Source: Nyssa sinensis
Taxonomy: Eukaryota; Streptophyta; Magnoliopsida; Cornales; Nyssaceae
Length of the DNA stretch: 64,000 nucleotides
Assembly (NCBI GenBank): GCA_008638375.1
Contig: CM018047.1
Location: forward strand, 50,352,679 to 50,416,678
Direction: 5' to 3'
Below, in pieces: positions 1-10,600 of the stretch. The notes under the pieces are model-generated. The model was not told where the DNA came from and did not search any database. It worked only from the letters and a program-made list of their open reading frames with translations. The position numbers were made by a program, and so were the translations under genes. How positions within the stretch are numbered: the stretch's first letter is position 1; each line of letters starts with the position of its first letter.

Positions 1-591
1 AGGGATAGTGGTGCAGGACAATAGGGAGAAAATAAAGAAGAAAAGAATGAGAAAGATGAGAGAATTCAAGAGAGCGGAGAAATCTTGAAAGATAAACTTA
101 AGAGAGAAGAAACTAAAATTCTGATGAATCAATATCAATATGCCAAAGTCTAGAATTCCAATACGTTAAGCCTATATATATAAGCAAACCCTAAAATATC
201 AAAATGGTAAGAACGACCGAAATTACTAAAATAACCCCAAAAATAAGAAAATATAAAATAATCAAAAATAAATCTCAAACCCTAATTTACAATCCAAATA
301 TTCATCCAATGCATTTGTGTTCCCTATCAAATAGTAAGAATGTAGTCCTTATAGTATATGTTGATGACATAGTTGTGATTGGAAATGATATAGAAGAAGT
401 GAGCAGATTAAAGGCCTATTAGGCCAAGGAATTTGAGATTAAGGATTTAGGAATTGAGGTTGCTTGATCAAATAGAGGTATTTTCATCTTCTAGAGAAAA
501 TACATTCTAGACTTACTCAAAGAGACTAGCATGCTAGGTTGCAAACTGCTCACCCATTGAGCTAATCATCGTCTTAAGAGTGGGGATGGTG

Positions 592-1526
592 AGGTTTAGG
601 GTGGGGGGCGGAACCCGGGTTCGCTTCTGGGATGATCCATGGTGTGGGGATAGAACTCTTAAGTTGACTTTTCAGCACTTCTTTAGTCTGGCAGGGAATC
701 AGGGTGCTAAGGTGGCAGAGTATTTGGCAAGGAAAGGCTAGGAGCTGGTTTGGTCTCATGTGTTTCGCAAGCATTTTTTTGACAGGGAATTAGAAGAGGT
801 GAGTGGGCTCTTGAGTCTCCGTCACAAGCAAAAGTTGGCTCAAGGTAGGAACGACCAGATGTGATGGAGTTTGGATGCCCAAGGTACCTTCTCGGTAAAG
901 TCCTCCTACAGCAAGCTAGTGGGGGAGAAGAGGGAGTTATTCCCTTCGAAGGTTATTTGGTAGTCTAGTGCCCCCTCAAAGGTGGCCTTTTTTGCTTGGG
1001 TGGCTTCGTGGGGTTCTATTCTGACCTCTGAGAATCTCAATAAAAGGGGATTTCATCTTGCTAGTAGATGTTATATGTGCAAGTCTAAGCCTGAGACTAG
1101 CGATCATCTGCTCATCCACTGTGGGATAGCCATGGATATATGGCATCTCGATATGTCTTTATTCGGGCTTTCCTGGGTCATGCCTTGTAATGTTAAGGGG
1201 GTGTTACTTTGCTGTGGTGGCATTCAGATCAGGAAAGAGATTAGGGGTGTGGAGGATGGCGTGTTTGTGCTTACTCTGGAGCATTTGGAGGGAATGCAAC
1301 ATTAGGATTTTTAAAGGGATTGAACCCCCACCCCTTTTGTTTTAAAAGACATGTTCTTGCGCCTATTGTTTTTTTGGGCCATGAAGTTATTCCCTACCAA
1401 TGTAGGGTCTTTCGTTGATTTTTTGGGATCTCTAAGGCCTTAGCTGTATAGTCCTTTTGTAAAGGGTTCGCCCCCCACTAATGCTTTTTATATAGTTACT
1501 CTTTAACCTATCAAAAAAAAAAAAAA
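592..1526 (+). mobile_element. 5'-truncated LINE with poly(A) tail and target duplication
   Basis: The conceptual translation reads as the C-terminal part of a plant LINE ORF2: a W/F-x-DDPW box, then an RVT zinc-binding domain (SKVAFFAW followed by RCYMCKSKPETSDHLLIHC at about 975-1135). It contains stop codons. It ends in an A-run at 1513-1527. A 13-bp target duplication differing at one base flanks it (579-591 and 1527-1539), so it inserted into the copia pol by target-primed reverse transcription and was 5' truncated. Confidence 0.8.
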
Positions 1527-1660
1527 AGTGCGGATGGTGCTTAGGTTGACAAAGGGAGATATCATAGACTTGTGCGAAGACTGACATATCTAGCACATGA
1601 CCAGACATAGCCTATTCTAACTTCCTTATCAGAGAGGGGTCCTTTTGTAAACAATAAGAA

Positions 1661-1694
<34 letters not shown>

Positions 1695-1719
1695 GAAAAT
1701 ATATATATATATATATATA
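1661..1719. repeat. (AT)n microsatellite, two blocks
   Basis: Two AT dinucleotide runs separated by a short AAATAAAGAAA block. The block after the second run repeats the spacer, which suggests slippage or local duplication. Confidence 0.9.
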
Positions 1720-2517
1720 AATAAAGAAAATCAATTTTTTTTATCCAATTGTTCATTCATGCTTAATAGAGTTATGTCAGAATATAAAGAGGTATAGCTT
1801 TCCACTTCGAAAGAAGTTCTATACAGCTTTGAGCAAAGAAATTCATCTGTAATTCCAAAAAGTCAAGTCACCATTCTTCAGTGATGAGCTCTAGCAAACA
1901 AATCTTATGTGCTTTTCCCAAAGTAGTCAATCAGGTTATGCAAGATCCTTGTACTCCCCATGTAGATGCAGTTTATCAGATTTTGAGGTATTTGAAATCA
2001 TCTTGTGGTAAAGGAATTTTGTTTTCAAATCATGGTCATTTGGAATTTGAAGCCTTTACAAATGCAGATTGGGTAGCCTCTATTAAGGACAGATGATCTA
2101 CCTCATGATATTATACTCTCGTGGGTGGTAATCTGGTTACTTAGCAAAGTAAAAAACAGTCGGTGGTTGTGAGTGAGATCTAGTACTGCAGTTGAGTAAA
2201 AGAGCCATGGCACGCGGGGTATGTGAGCTTGTTTAGCTATGAACATTAATGAGGGATCTTAGGCTTGGTAATAGCAAGTCTATGAGATTATATTGTGATA
2301 ACAAGTCAGTTGTTAATATTACTCATAATCCAGTTCAACATGATTGGACGAACCAAATAGAGATTAACAAGCGAAGCTAAATAAAGGCTTAATCTTTACA
2401 CCTTTTTGTAAAATCGAAGGATCAGTTGGCTGATGTGTTTACCAAAGGGCTTAGTAGTTAAGTCTTTTATCTAGCTGTATGCAAGTTGGGCATGAGAGAG
2501 ATATATGCTCCAACTTG

Positions 2518-3400
2518 AGAAGCACAGATATGGACACAGGACACAGACATGCAGACACATTATTTTTAAAAAAAGTAGGACACGGACACATCAAGGACAC
2601 GTTGAATATGTATAAACTTTTGGAAAAAATACTAAAAAATTCCTAAAATAAATTTTTCAATCCAAAAAGTCCATAATATATTTTTTCTATCTAAAAGATC
2701 CAAAAAAGAAACTTTTAATACAAAAAAATTCAATTGTTAACTTCCATCTTAACACCTTTAAAAAATATTACTTACTAGAGTAAAATAACCTTCAAGATAC
2801 ATTTTAGAAAAAAAAATATTAAAAATATATATATAATAACTTCTTCAATCCAAATAAATCATTACATTTTATGAATTGAAAAAAAAAAATTTAGGCCATC
2901 TAGATAAATAAAAAAAGTTATGTTTTCTTTTGATTGAATAATTTATTTTATCAACTATTTAGTATTTTTAAAATATATAGTAAAGGTTATTTTAGTCTAA
3001 TCATGAATATTTTTTAACAGTGTTAAGATGGAAGTTAACAATTGGACTTTTTGGTATTAAAAGTTTCTTTTTTGGATCTTTTAGATAGAAAAAATGTATT
3101 TGGGACTTTCTGGATTAAAAAATTTATTTTAAGGACTTTTTTGTATTTTATATTTTTTATATGACCATATAATAAAAACCTAATGTTATTTCAATTAAAA
3201 TTGGCATAAAAACCACACAAATCACAAAAATATTATTAAGATATTAAAATAACAAAGTTATAAAATAAAAATTAAAGAACTTCTTCATTTAATCATCAAC
3301 ATCTATGATTCAAGTGTCCAACACGTGTCCAGAAAGTGTAAGAAAGTGTCGGTGTCTGACACGGACACATGAGCCAAAATAGAGTGTCCGTGCTTCATAG
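2518..3400. mobile_element. 'GACACG' TIR element, copy 1
   Basis: The left end GAAGCACAGATATGGACAC and the right end GTGTCCGTGCTTCAT are near-perfect inverted repeats. Both ends are rich in GACAC and GTGTC motifs. Related copies lie at about 32693-33081 and 35663-36173. This copy is longer because another palindromic element (2624-3149) is inserted in it. No coding capacity was seen. The class is uncertain; copy 3 has a possible 8-bp target duplication, which would suit a non-autonomous hAT-like element. Confidence 0.6.
2624..3149. mobile_element. Palindromic MITE with roughly 130-bp terminal inverted repeats, nested
   Basis: The left arm (about 2624-2760) is the reverse complement of the right arm (about 3018-3149) with a modest number of mismatches. 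Matching landmarks are TTAACTTCCATCTTAACA on the left and TGTTAAGATGGAAGTTAA on the right. The GACACG-element copy at 32.7 kb lacks this segment, so it is a nested insertion. Long arms suggest a Mutator-like MITE. I could not find a clear target duplication. Confidence 0.65.
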
Positions 3401-3768
3401 TTTACAACAATACATTTGCTTTATAACTCTCAAATTAAATTAATCTCAACAGTCAACACTCATTAAAGCCTGAATAAGAGAAGTAGAATTGTAAAAAAGG
3501 CGAAAATATCCCAACTATTTGACTGCTTTTGCATCTGCTACAGTTTTGTGCCACAACTCACTACAATAACTTGAAATACTTCCTATTTTTAGCTATAAAC
3601 TAAGAATAAATAATTGAAAAGTCACGTTGCCACCCCTAATCCTACTTTTGAGTCCTTAAGATAGCTTACATGAATACGATCTGTCTAGTTATGCTCTTGA
3701 CAACAACTGAAAGAAAATTTATAATGAACCACCCAAAAAATAAATGTGAATAAATAAAGAACAACCCA

Positions 3769-4084
3769 GTTAAAACAAATTGATATACATTGTTGGGCCC
3801 ATTCTCTAACAGCTTGAGCTTTTAGAGTAATTGGTGATTTAACATGGTATCAGAGCTCTGGTTCGAAGAGGACTTGGGTTCAAGTCTCACCCCGTACATT
3901 TCTCACCCTATTACGTTAGGGTTAACGATTTGCACTCTGTTCTATCAGTGTGCCTCTCCATAAATACTCCTTACTCTTCACATGTAAGATGGGGTTGCAC
4001 GTGAGGAAGGGTGTTAAAACAACTTGATATACATTGTTGGGCCCATTAACAACTTAAGCTTTTAGAGTAATTGGTGCTTTAACA
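3769..4084 (+). mobile_element. TRIM-like element, copy 1 (two LTRs)
   Basis: Two short direct LTRs (about 3769-3844 and 4012-4084) share CTTGATATACATTGTTGG and a GCTTTTAGAGTAATTGGTG core. They begin near TGTTAA and end in AACA. The left LTR is followed at once by TGGTATCAGAGC, complementary to the 3' end of initiator Met-tRNA (a primer-binding site). A GTGAGGAAGG purine tract precedes the right LTR. At 316 bp with no ORF it fits a terminal-repeat retrotransposon in miniature. The flanks AACCC/AACCT may be a degraded target duplication. Confidence 0.75.
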
Positions 4085-4512
4085 AACCTAAAATGAAGTT
4101 TTGAAAATAGGTCTTTCTAAAATGAATGTACATGGGTGGCTTATAGGGTAAAAACTTGTATTAAAATTAAGAGGTGATACAAAAGGAGATTTCCCCAATA
4201 AAGATAAGAGAAAAGGGAAAATGAAAAGAAAAACAAAAGAGATTATAGAAGAATTCTCTAATGTTTCAAAACATTATACAAAGATATAACCACCAAAACA
4301 AAGTTTAAGAAGATAAAAATATATTGGTTTTGTTCCTCTCGTAAATTTTGCAGAAATAGAATTTACAAAACAAGCAATCTTTCCTATGAATTCCTGATTA
4401 CAATGGGGAACTTTTTCCATGCCTACAACTGTCACAAACTAATTTGATCCACCTTAATTTTAAAGTATTTATGCTGATTCAGTAAACTAATAAAAGAAGA
4501 GTGAAGATCTAC

Positions 4513-4623
4513 CTTAGGTTGAATAAGATCGTAATTTATGAATGAGCACCTCTTCCCCATTTTGTCAAGCTTTTCTTTCATTATGCAACTGAAATCATTA
4601 GAACCACAGCAGAAGTCGACTAT
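4513..4623 (-). CDS. EDM2: EDM2-like coding exon 14 (SAM-fold motif), last one in the window
   Basis: Encodes IVDFCCGSNDFSCIMKEKLD and ends YDLIQPK before a GTAGAT donor. The glycine-containing VDFCCGSNDFS loop corresponds to motif I of SAM-dependent methyltransferases; activity has not been shown for this protein family as far as I know. Confidence 0.92.
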
Positions 4624-7600
4624 CTGTTCAAGAAAAAAGTTGCTTATGTATAATGTTGTTGATAACAAAAAACAAGACTAACAACAATAATTGTACAACA
4701 ACAATAAACAAGTTGCTATCAACAGCAAGACTTGGTTTCCAATTTAAAATTTTTCCAGCTTATAAATAAATATCAAAATTTTCTACATCCTTTTTGACAC
4801 TTTTTTTATTAAGGTTTTAGCATTTCTTTGAGCATAATCATATTTCAGGAGCTTCATGATCAATTTAATTCTAAGGATCTTTGTAATGCATGCTTCCCAC
4901 AAAGCAAGAAAAAAAAAAGATTATACTTTGGAGTTTGGAATATACACAGCCTCCAGTGATTTTTGGGTTGAAGTTAAAAATGCTGGAGGGCCCAGCCTGG
5001 AAAGCCTTAGGTATCAAAATCTGCTCCTGTTCAAAGCTACATGAAGTGGGCAAAATATCAGCTCCTCCAATTTCCCTGTTTAAGTTGGATGGGAGTCTAG
5101 GACCCCAATAGTAAACAATACAGGAGATAGGTATTGGCAAGCCAATGAATGGTTTGCAAACCATGAACAAAATTGCAATTCAAATGTGTTCCCAAATGAA
5201 ACCATTGCCATTGAGAACCAACTACCAACAGAGGGAATTTCCATGTACACGAGTTGGAATGGATGGAAGAAAGAACGTATATTTCCTGGGAACAGAAAGA
5301 AGGTTTCATAAACTGGAGTGTCAGCATCAGTCCCCAAAATCTGATTTTGGCTTCAATATCAACCAAGATTATCCTTATAACAGGAAAAACCAAGAACTTG
5401 GGGAAGCGCCACATATTTTCCTCAAGCTAAAGGTGAAAAGATAGCTGCGAAAGAGCCAAATTGTTGCCCTTAGCCATGAGAACATTCCAGATGAGGCACT
5501 GACACAGCAGTCCAACACGGACTGCCACTAATAGGGACCCCATGGAAGTTTACATCAGGGAAAAAAAAATCTGAAGCACCAGTAGCTATGTGAAAAAAAG
5601 AGCTGGTTTGAGCTATTGCCCCCTGATTAGCAAAATAAGCATGAGTCTGAGCCAACAACTCCCCAGTGGTAAAGTCTGTCTTCCGTATTAGGAGAATATC
5701 AAAGTGTTAACTTTAATCAAAGAATTAAGGAAAATATCTTAATGGAACTAATAGTCAAGTCTGGAAACTTACAATACATAGAAAAGAAAAGAACCTTTTA
5801 TAGTAGGGCTAAACAAAAGATACTAAAAAGACTATACTACCCTTAATGATAAGCTAATACACATAGACTAACATGCTAACTATTCTAACACCCCCCATCA
5901 AACTCATGATACGGCAGCGGAAAGCATCGAGAGTTGGTCAAGCAGAAAACGGAAGCGTAACACCGTGTGGGACTTCGTAAAGAAGTCAGCCAGCTGCAAT
6001 GTCGAAGGGAGAAAGAGAAAAGAAATAGTGTCTAGCTAAAGATGATGACACACAAAATGACAATAAATCTCAATGTGTTTGGTACGCTCATGGAAGACTG
6101 AGTTATGGGTTATTTGAATAGCACTCTTGTTATCACAATACATAGGCGTAGAAGTAGGCAGAGAGACACCTAGATCAGCCAATAACTAGTGAAGCCAAAC
6201 AACTTCAGCTGTAGTGGTAACCATGACATGATACACAGTCTCAGCAGAGGAACAAGAAACAACCGTTTGCTTTTTGCTTTTCTACAAAATAAGAGAGCTT
6301 CCCAAAAAAACACAAAAGCCAATAGGAGACTTGTGATCCATAGAATCACCAGTCCAATCAGAATCAAAATAAACACAAAGCTCCAAGGGAGAAGACGAAG
6401 ATAGGAGCAAACTTTGGTGTAAGGTGCTGCGAAGATAGCGTAAGATGCGAAAAATAGCAGCCCATTGAACAGTAGTAGGAGAAGAGACAAATTGGCTGAT
6501 AATATGAACTGCACAAGTGATATCAGGATGTGTAACAATAAGATAGACCAGACTACCAACAAGAGCTAGATATAAAGTGGGATCGGGATTTTCACAAGTC
6601 CAGTAATGTAGCTCCTCATATTCTTTCCCAACAAAAAGTTTCTCATTACATATGCCTAATAGGCATAATTATCTCCTGTCAACTTTACACTAATAACTTG
6701 AAAAGAATCTGAATTTCCACTTGCCATTTTCATAAATATGTGTATCACACAAGCCCAATGCACTAAATAGATCACAAAAGAGTGCAGCAAATAACACCCA
6801 ATGCAATGAGAAGACAACCACAAGTCAAAAACAACAAAACTTAGAGATTCGAACCAAAACCCAAGTTGTTTGTACCACCCAACACATAGTCAACACTTCA
6901 ATCTCACACAAACTTGACCAAAATCAAATCAAACAGTGATGGATGACTCGATCAAACCCATAACAGCCCACGGCGTACCATATAATTGCATAAACCAACA
7001 CAACCAAGGCTCCAATCACACAAATCTTGTCCAAAATCAAACCAAACAACAATGGGTAACTCAATCGAACCCCAAAACGCATCACTCAGAAGGGATTTGA
7101 TGCATCAAAACCAAGAAAATTGCTCAGAAGTCGCTGATCGCAAAAATCAGCCCATTTTTCCTAAAAATATTCAAAAAACATAGCAAACGATCTCAAAAAA
7201 TTACAAAAAATACCAAAATACTTCCCATGAAATTCCAATCCAAACCATGTAGGTCTCGCTCCGATATGATGATGTCATGTTAACATCAGCTGTACGGATG
7301 CTGACATCAGCACCACCCCTATGCTTCATTGAGTCTGACTAATATAGTGTTCTTAATCAACTATGGGTCTCAACCATGCTCTGATACCATGTTAACTTTA
7401 ATCAAAGAATTAGAAAGTAAAAGAGAGAAGAGGAAAATATCTTAATGGAAGTAATAGTCGAGTCTGGAAACTAACGATACATAGAAAAGAAAAGAGCCCT
7501 TTATAGTAGGACTAAACAAAAGATACTGAAAAGACTATACTACCCTTAATGATGAGCTAATACACATAGCTAACATGTTAACTATTTTAACACAAAGATC

Positions 7601-10600
7601 ATCCAATGTAGGAGTTTCTTGCCAAGGAACCGGGGAAACTACAGTCAGACCCATTTGCATTCTGAGACTTAAGAGCTCCAAAATTCACAAGCAGAAAGAA
7701 CTAAGCATTTTCCCTTTGGATCCACATTCCATAACACCTGGATTGGACCCTTTGCGAATCTGGAATTTCTAATTGAATTCAAGATTTGCAACTTCAATAT
7801 ATGGGAAGTACTGTTGCCGGACACAATACATGAGTACATATGGGATATGTGGTACCACATTCCTTCAGGAAGCTTCGGACTCATTTTGATACACAAAGAC
7901 AAGCAAGTGCTTATACATGCATCATGGGCATTGGGCACACAAGGACAAACATCATGTCCAAAAACATTACCCACAAAATCAAGGTCTCCACTCCAACACC
8001 ACCATTTAAGGGATGGTTTCTACCTTGCTCCACTACAATAATTTCCACAAAAAACATGGGATAGGAAAACCTCTCATCAAAAATAGTTTGTTTATAAATA
8101 ACATTTATCCATGGAACTGGCTATCTTGTCCAACATAAACTCAAACCAAGGATCCTATAAAGTGTGCTAGAAGGGCATTATTGTATTTTCACTGTTCTGG
8201 TAATATAAATAATTTTGTATAATATGTGGAATTATTATAATTAAGTACAATACTATAACATAATAGATATGTACTATATAACACATACATATTAGATAAT
8301 TTGAACTAGTAAAATAGATAAAATAACAATTTAAGTAAATTACATAACAAGTTAAGCCTATTATAATTAGTAACTATATATTAAAGTAAATTGTTCACTT
8401 GCTTTTTCATTTTTACTACTACTTTTTCTTTCTCTACTACTTTTAAAAAACAAATAGAGATATTTTCTTGTAATTTGAGTTTCTACTGTTTCGATATGAT
8501 TCGACGAATTTTGGTATGTTGCCAGGGAAACATGTAAATTTTGATGTTCCACTTGTGTTTTGTTTTGGTTCATTGGAAACGGAAATATCTCAGCTGTTTT
8601 GATGGAAAAGAAATGAAATTTTAATCATTGCCCTAAAGTCGCATAAATTTGATTTCAACTTGGTATCAGAACAATCAATTAATATATAGAGACACCCTAC
8701 TATTGAAAAGTTCATCAGAAGTATTCAAAGGAGGCTGACATCATTGTCAGAGACTTGTATGGTATGATTCATCTCCTCTTCGAGAGAATTATGGTGATTT
8801 TTGTGGATTTTCTTGAATAGAACTTTATCAATTTCGAAAAAAACTGGCTCAAGGGGTCAATTTTTTTCATTCTGCATTTTCAGGCGGATCTGATCAGTTT
8901 TGATGCTGAGCTGCAACACATAGGGTGTGTCTAGACCTTTTGTGGCTTCAATTGGTGTTTTGTTCCTGTTTTGGTTGATCGTTGAATCATTTTTTGCAAA
9001 AGGGGGTGGTCGGCTGTACAGTTTGAAGCTTTGGTCAGTCTCCTTGTTCACTGTTCGGCTTCATTCCAACCTTTTTCTTGCTGAGCTACTTGATCCTTCA
9101 ATGATTTCGTATTTTTAAGGCTCTTACATGGGCTGGTGAGTTATTTTTTAACATATTTATCAGTTTTTGTTATTTTTATTGCGAATAGTGCTTCATATAA
9201 TTACTGAGGCATATTGGTAGACATACAGAGCACAAGATAGCACAGAAGACAGACTGGTTGGAAAATTCATATACCTAAAAAGCATGTTAGAACTGTGCCG
9301 CAAAACCTGAAAAGTAAACAGAATGCAGATTGTTCTTACCATGTCACCATTTTGCACATACCAATGGAGCCTCTCAACTATCTGCACAAAGAAACTCAAT
9401 TTGTATGAACTTCAGCCAATGCTTGATCAAGTGAGCATCTGCAGCCAGATCTCAATAGACATACAGCACTAAACTATAACATAATTCTATACTGGATAAA
9501 TAAAATTTTAATGTAAACAACAAAAACAGCCCTCAAAATAAATAACAAGTCACAGCAATTGAAACCCTTCAAAAAAGGCCTTATCCATTTGCAACACATG
9601 AAAGGCAAAAGTAATTCAAATGCATTAAGCTTGTTGACAGAATAAGTAATTATAGTAAGGGTAATTTGGGAGTTCGAGTTAAGTGAGTGCTCTCGGGAGC
9701 ATTCATCAAGTGGGTTTAAACTTCTCTAATTGAAACATAGAAACTTTTTTATAAAAGAACTGAAATGGCATGCATCTCAGAAACTATGCAAAATTGTTGA
9801 GCCATAAGATTAAATCAGGACCCTTTTAGGTTGGGTCATGCAAAAACCCTTTCCATAACCTTTAGGCTGTAACATAAGTCAAAGATAGTTGATATGAGCA
9901 AGATTGCCAAGGAAATAAGGTAATTACAGAAAGGGCACTAGGTAATAATGTTATTTCACTAAAATATATATATTAAAGTCAGAAGCAATAAGTTTGTCAA
10001 GATGAGAGGTATATATTGGAGACGGTCATCAATCTTTTTCTGATATTTTTTCTTCATCATTGCTGACTTCTTCTTCACAGTATTTAACTTGTATATATTG
10101 CAAAAGTCAAAGGCCATAGTTTCTTAAGAGAATAGCTAAATAACTATACATAGGACAATGTTTCACTGGGTTATTCTTCTTCTTTAAACCTTAATTTCCT
10201 AATGTAACCAACTTAAACTTTGCCTTCTTAAACTAACTACACAGACCTGCCAATTAACCAACTTGGTCTCTGATCAGTCTAGCCATAGAAAGAAGCTGCC
10301 CGAGTGATCTTGAAAGAAGGCTATCTAAGATTGTTGTCTCAATCTTCTTCTTCTTCTTTTATTTTTTTAATCTTTGAGCCTTGCATCCGTACAATGGCCA
10401 ACAAGCCAACTTGGTATAAGACCAATCTAGTCATGAAAGAACATCGCACAATGTGAGAGGTTGATATAGATTGTTGGACCCATTCTCTTATAGATTAAGA
10501 TGTTGGAGTAACTGGTGATCTAAAATGGTACTCCCTCCGTCCAAGTTTAAGAGTCCCTTATTCCATTTTTTGGTGTCCCAAAATAAAAGTCCAGTTTAAA

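Larger units (their letters stand above)
331..2520 (+). pseudogene. Decayed Ty1/copia pol (RT to RNase H), split by a LINE
   Basis: Copia-type reverse transcriptase and RNase H remnant. The RT active-site box YVDDIVVIG is readable at about 357-387. After the LINE insertion the frame resumes at about 1540. RNase H follows at 1881-2350, with a NADW box and the YCDNKSVVNITHNP segment, and the polypurine-like end CTCCAACTTGAGA is at about 2508-2520. Several stops and frameshifts break it, and AT repeats and unrelated sequence lie at 1650-1870. No LTR pair is visible in the window. Minus-strand EDM2 exons lie on its high-coordinate side, so it is probably also intronic. Confidence 0.75.
5705..7592 (-). 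mobile_element. Internally deleted Ty1/copia element with 5-bp target duplication
   Basis: LTRs TGTTAACTTT...AACA lie at 5705-5890 and 7390-7592, flanked by a perfect CAAAG duplication (5700-5704 and 7593-7597). On the minus strand the primer-binding site TGGTATCAGAGC (rc at about 7378-7389) sits next to the 7390 LTR and a purine tract next to the 5890 LTR, so the element reads leftwards. The interior, under 1.5 kb, keeps RNase H (YFDSDWTGD, YCDNKSAIQI in broken frames at about 6050-6560). gag, protease, integrase and most of RT are missing. Confidence 0.85.
4880..8041 (-). pseudogene. Unidentified intronless coding remnant split by a copia element
   Basis: Protein-like minus-strand frames run 8041-7598 and resume 5699-4880 on the other side of a copia insertion. 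The upstream part contains PLEGMWYH-like and ILKLQILNSIRN stretches. The downstream part contains ANQGAIAQTSSFFHIATGAS, FFFPDVNFHGVPISG, SWFANHSLACQYLSPVLF and ARLGPPAF-like stretches spread over two or three frames, so it has stops and at least one frameshift. I do not recognise the family. The lack of introns and position inside the intron between EDM2 exons 13 and 14 suggest a retrocopy or transposon-carried fragment. Confidence 0.45.

Noticed and set aside
6170..6562. 130-codon hydrophobic minus-strand ORF
   Set aside because: It is the wrong frame over copia RNase H; the RNase H motifs are in another frame.
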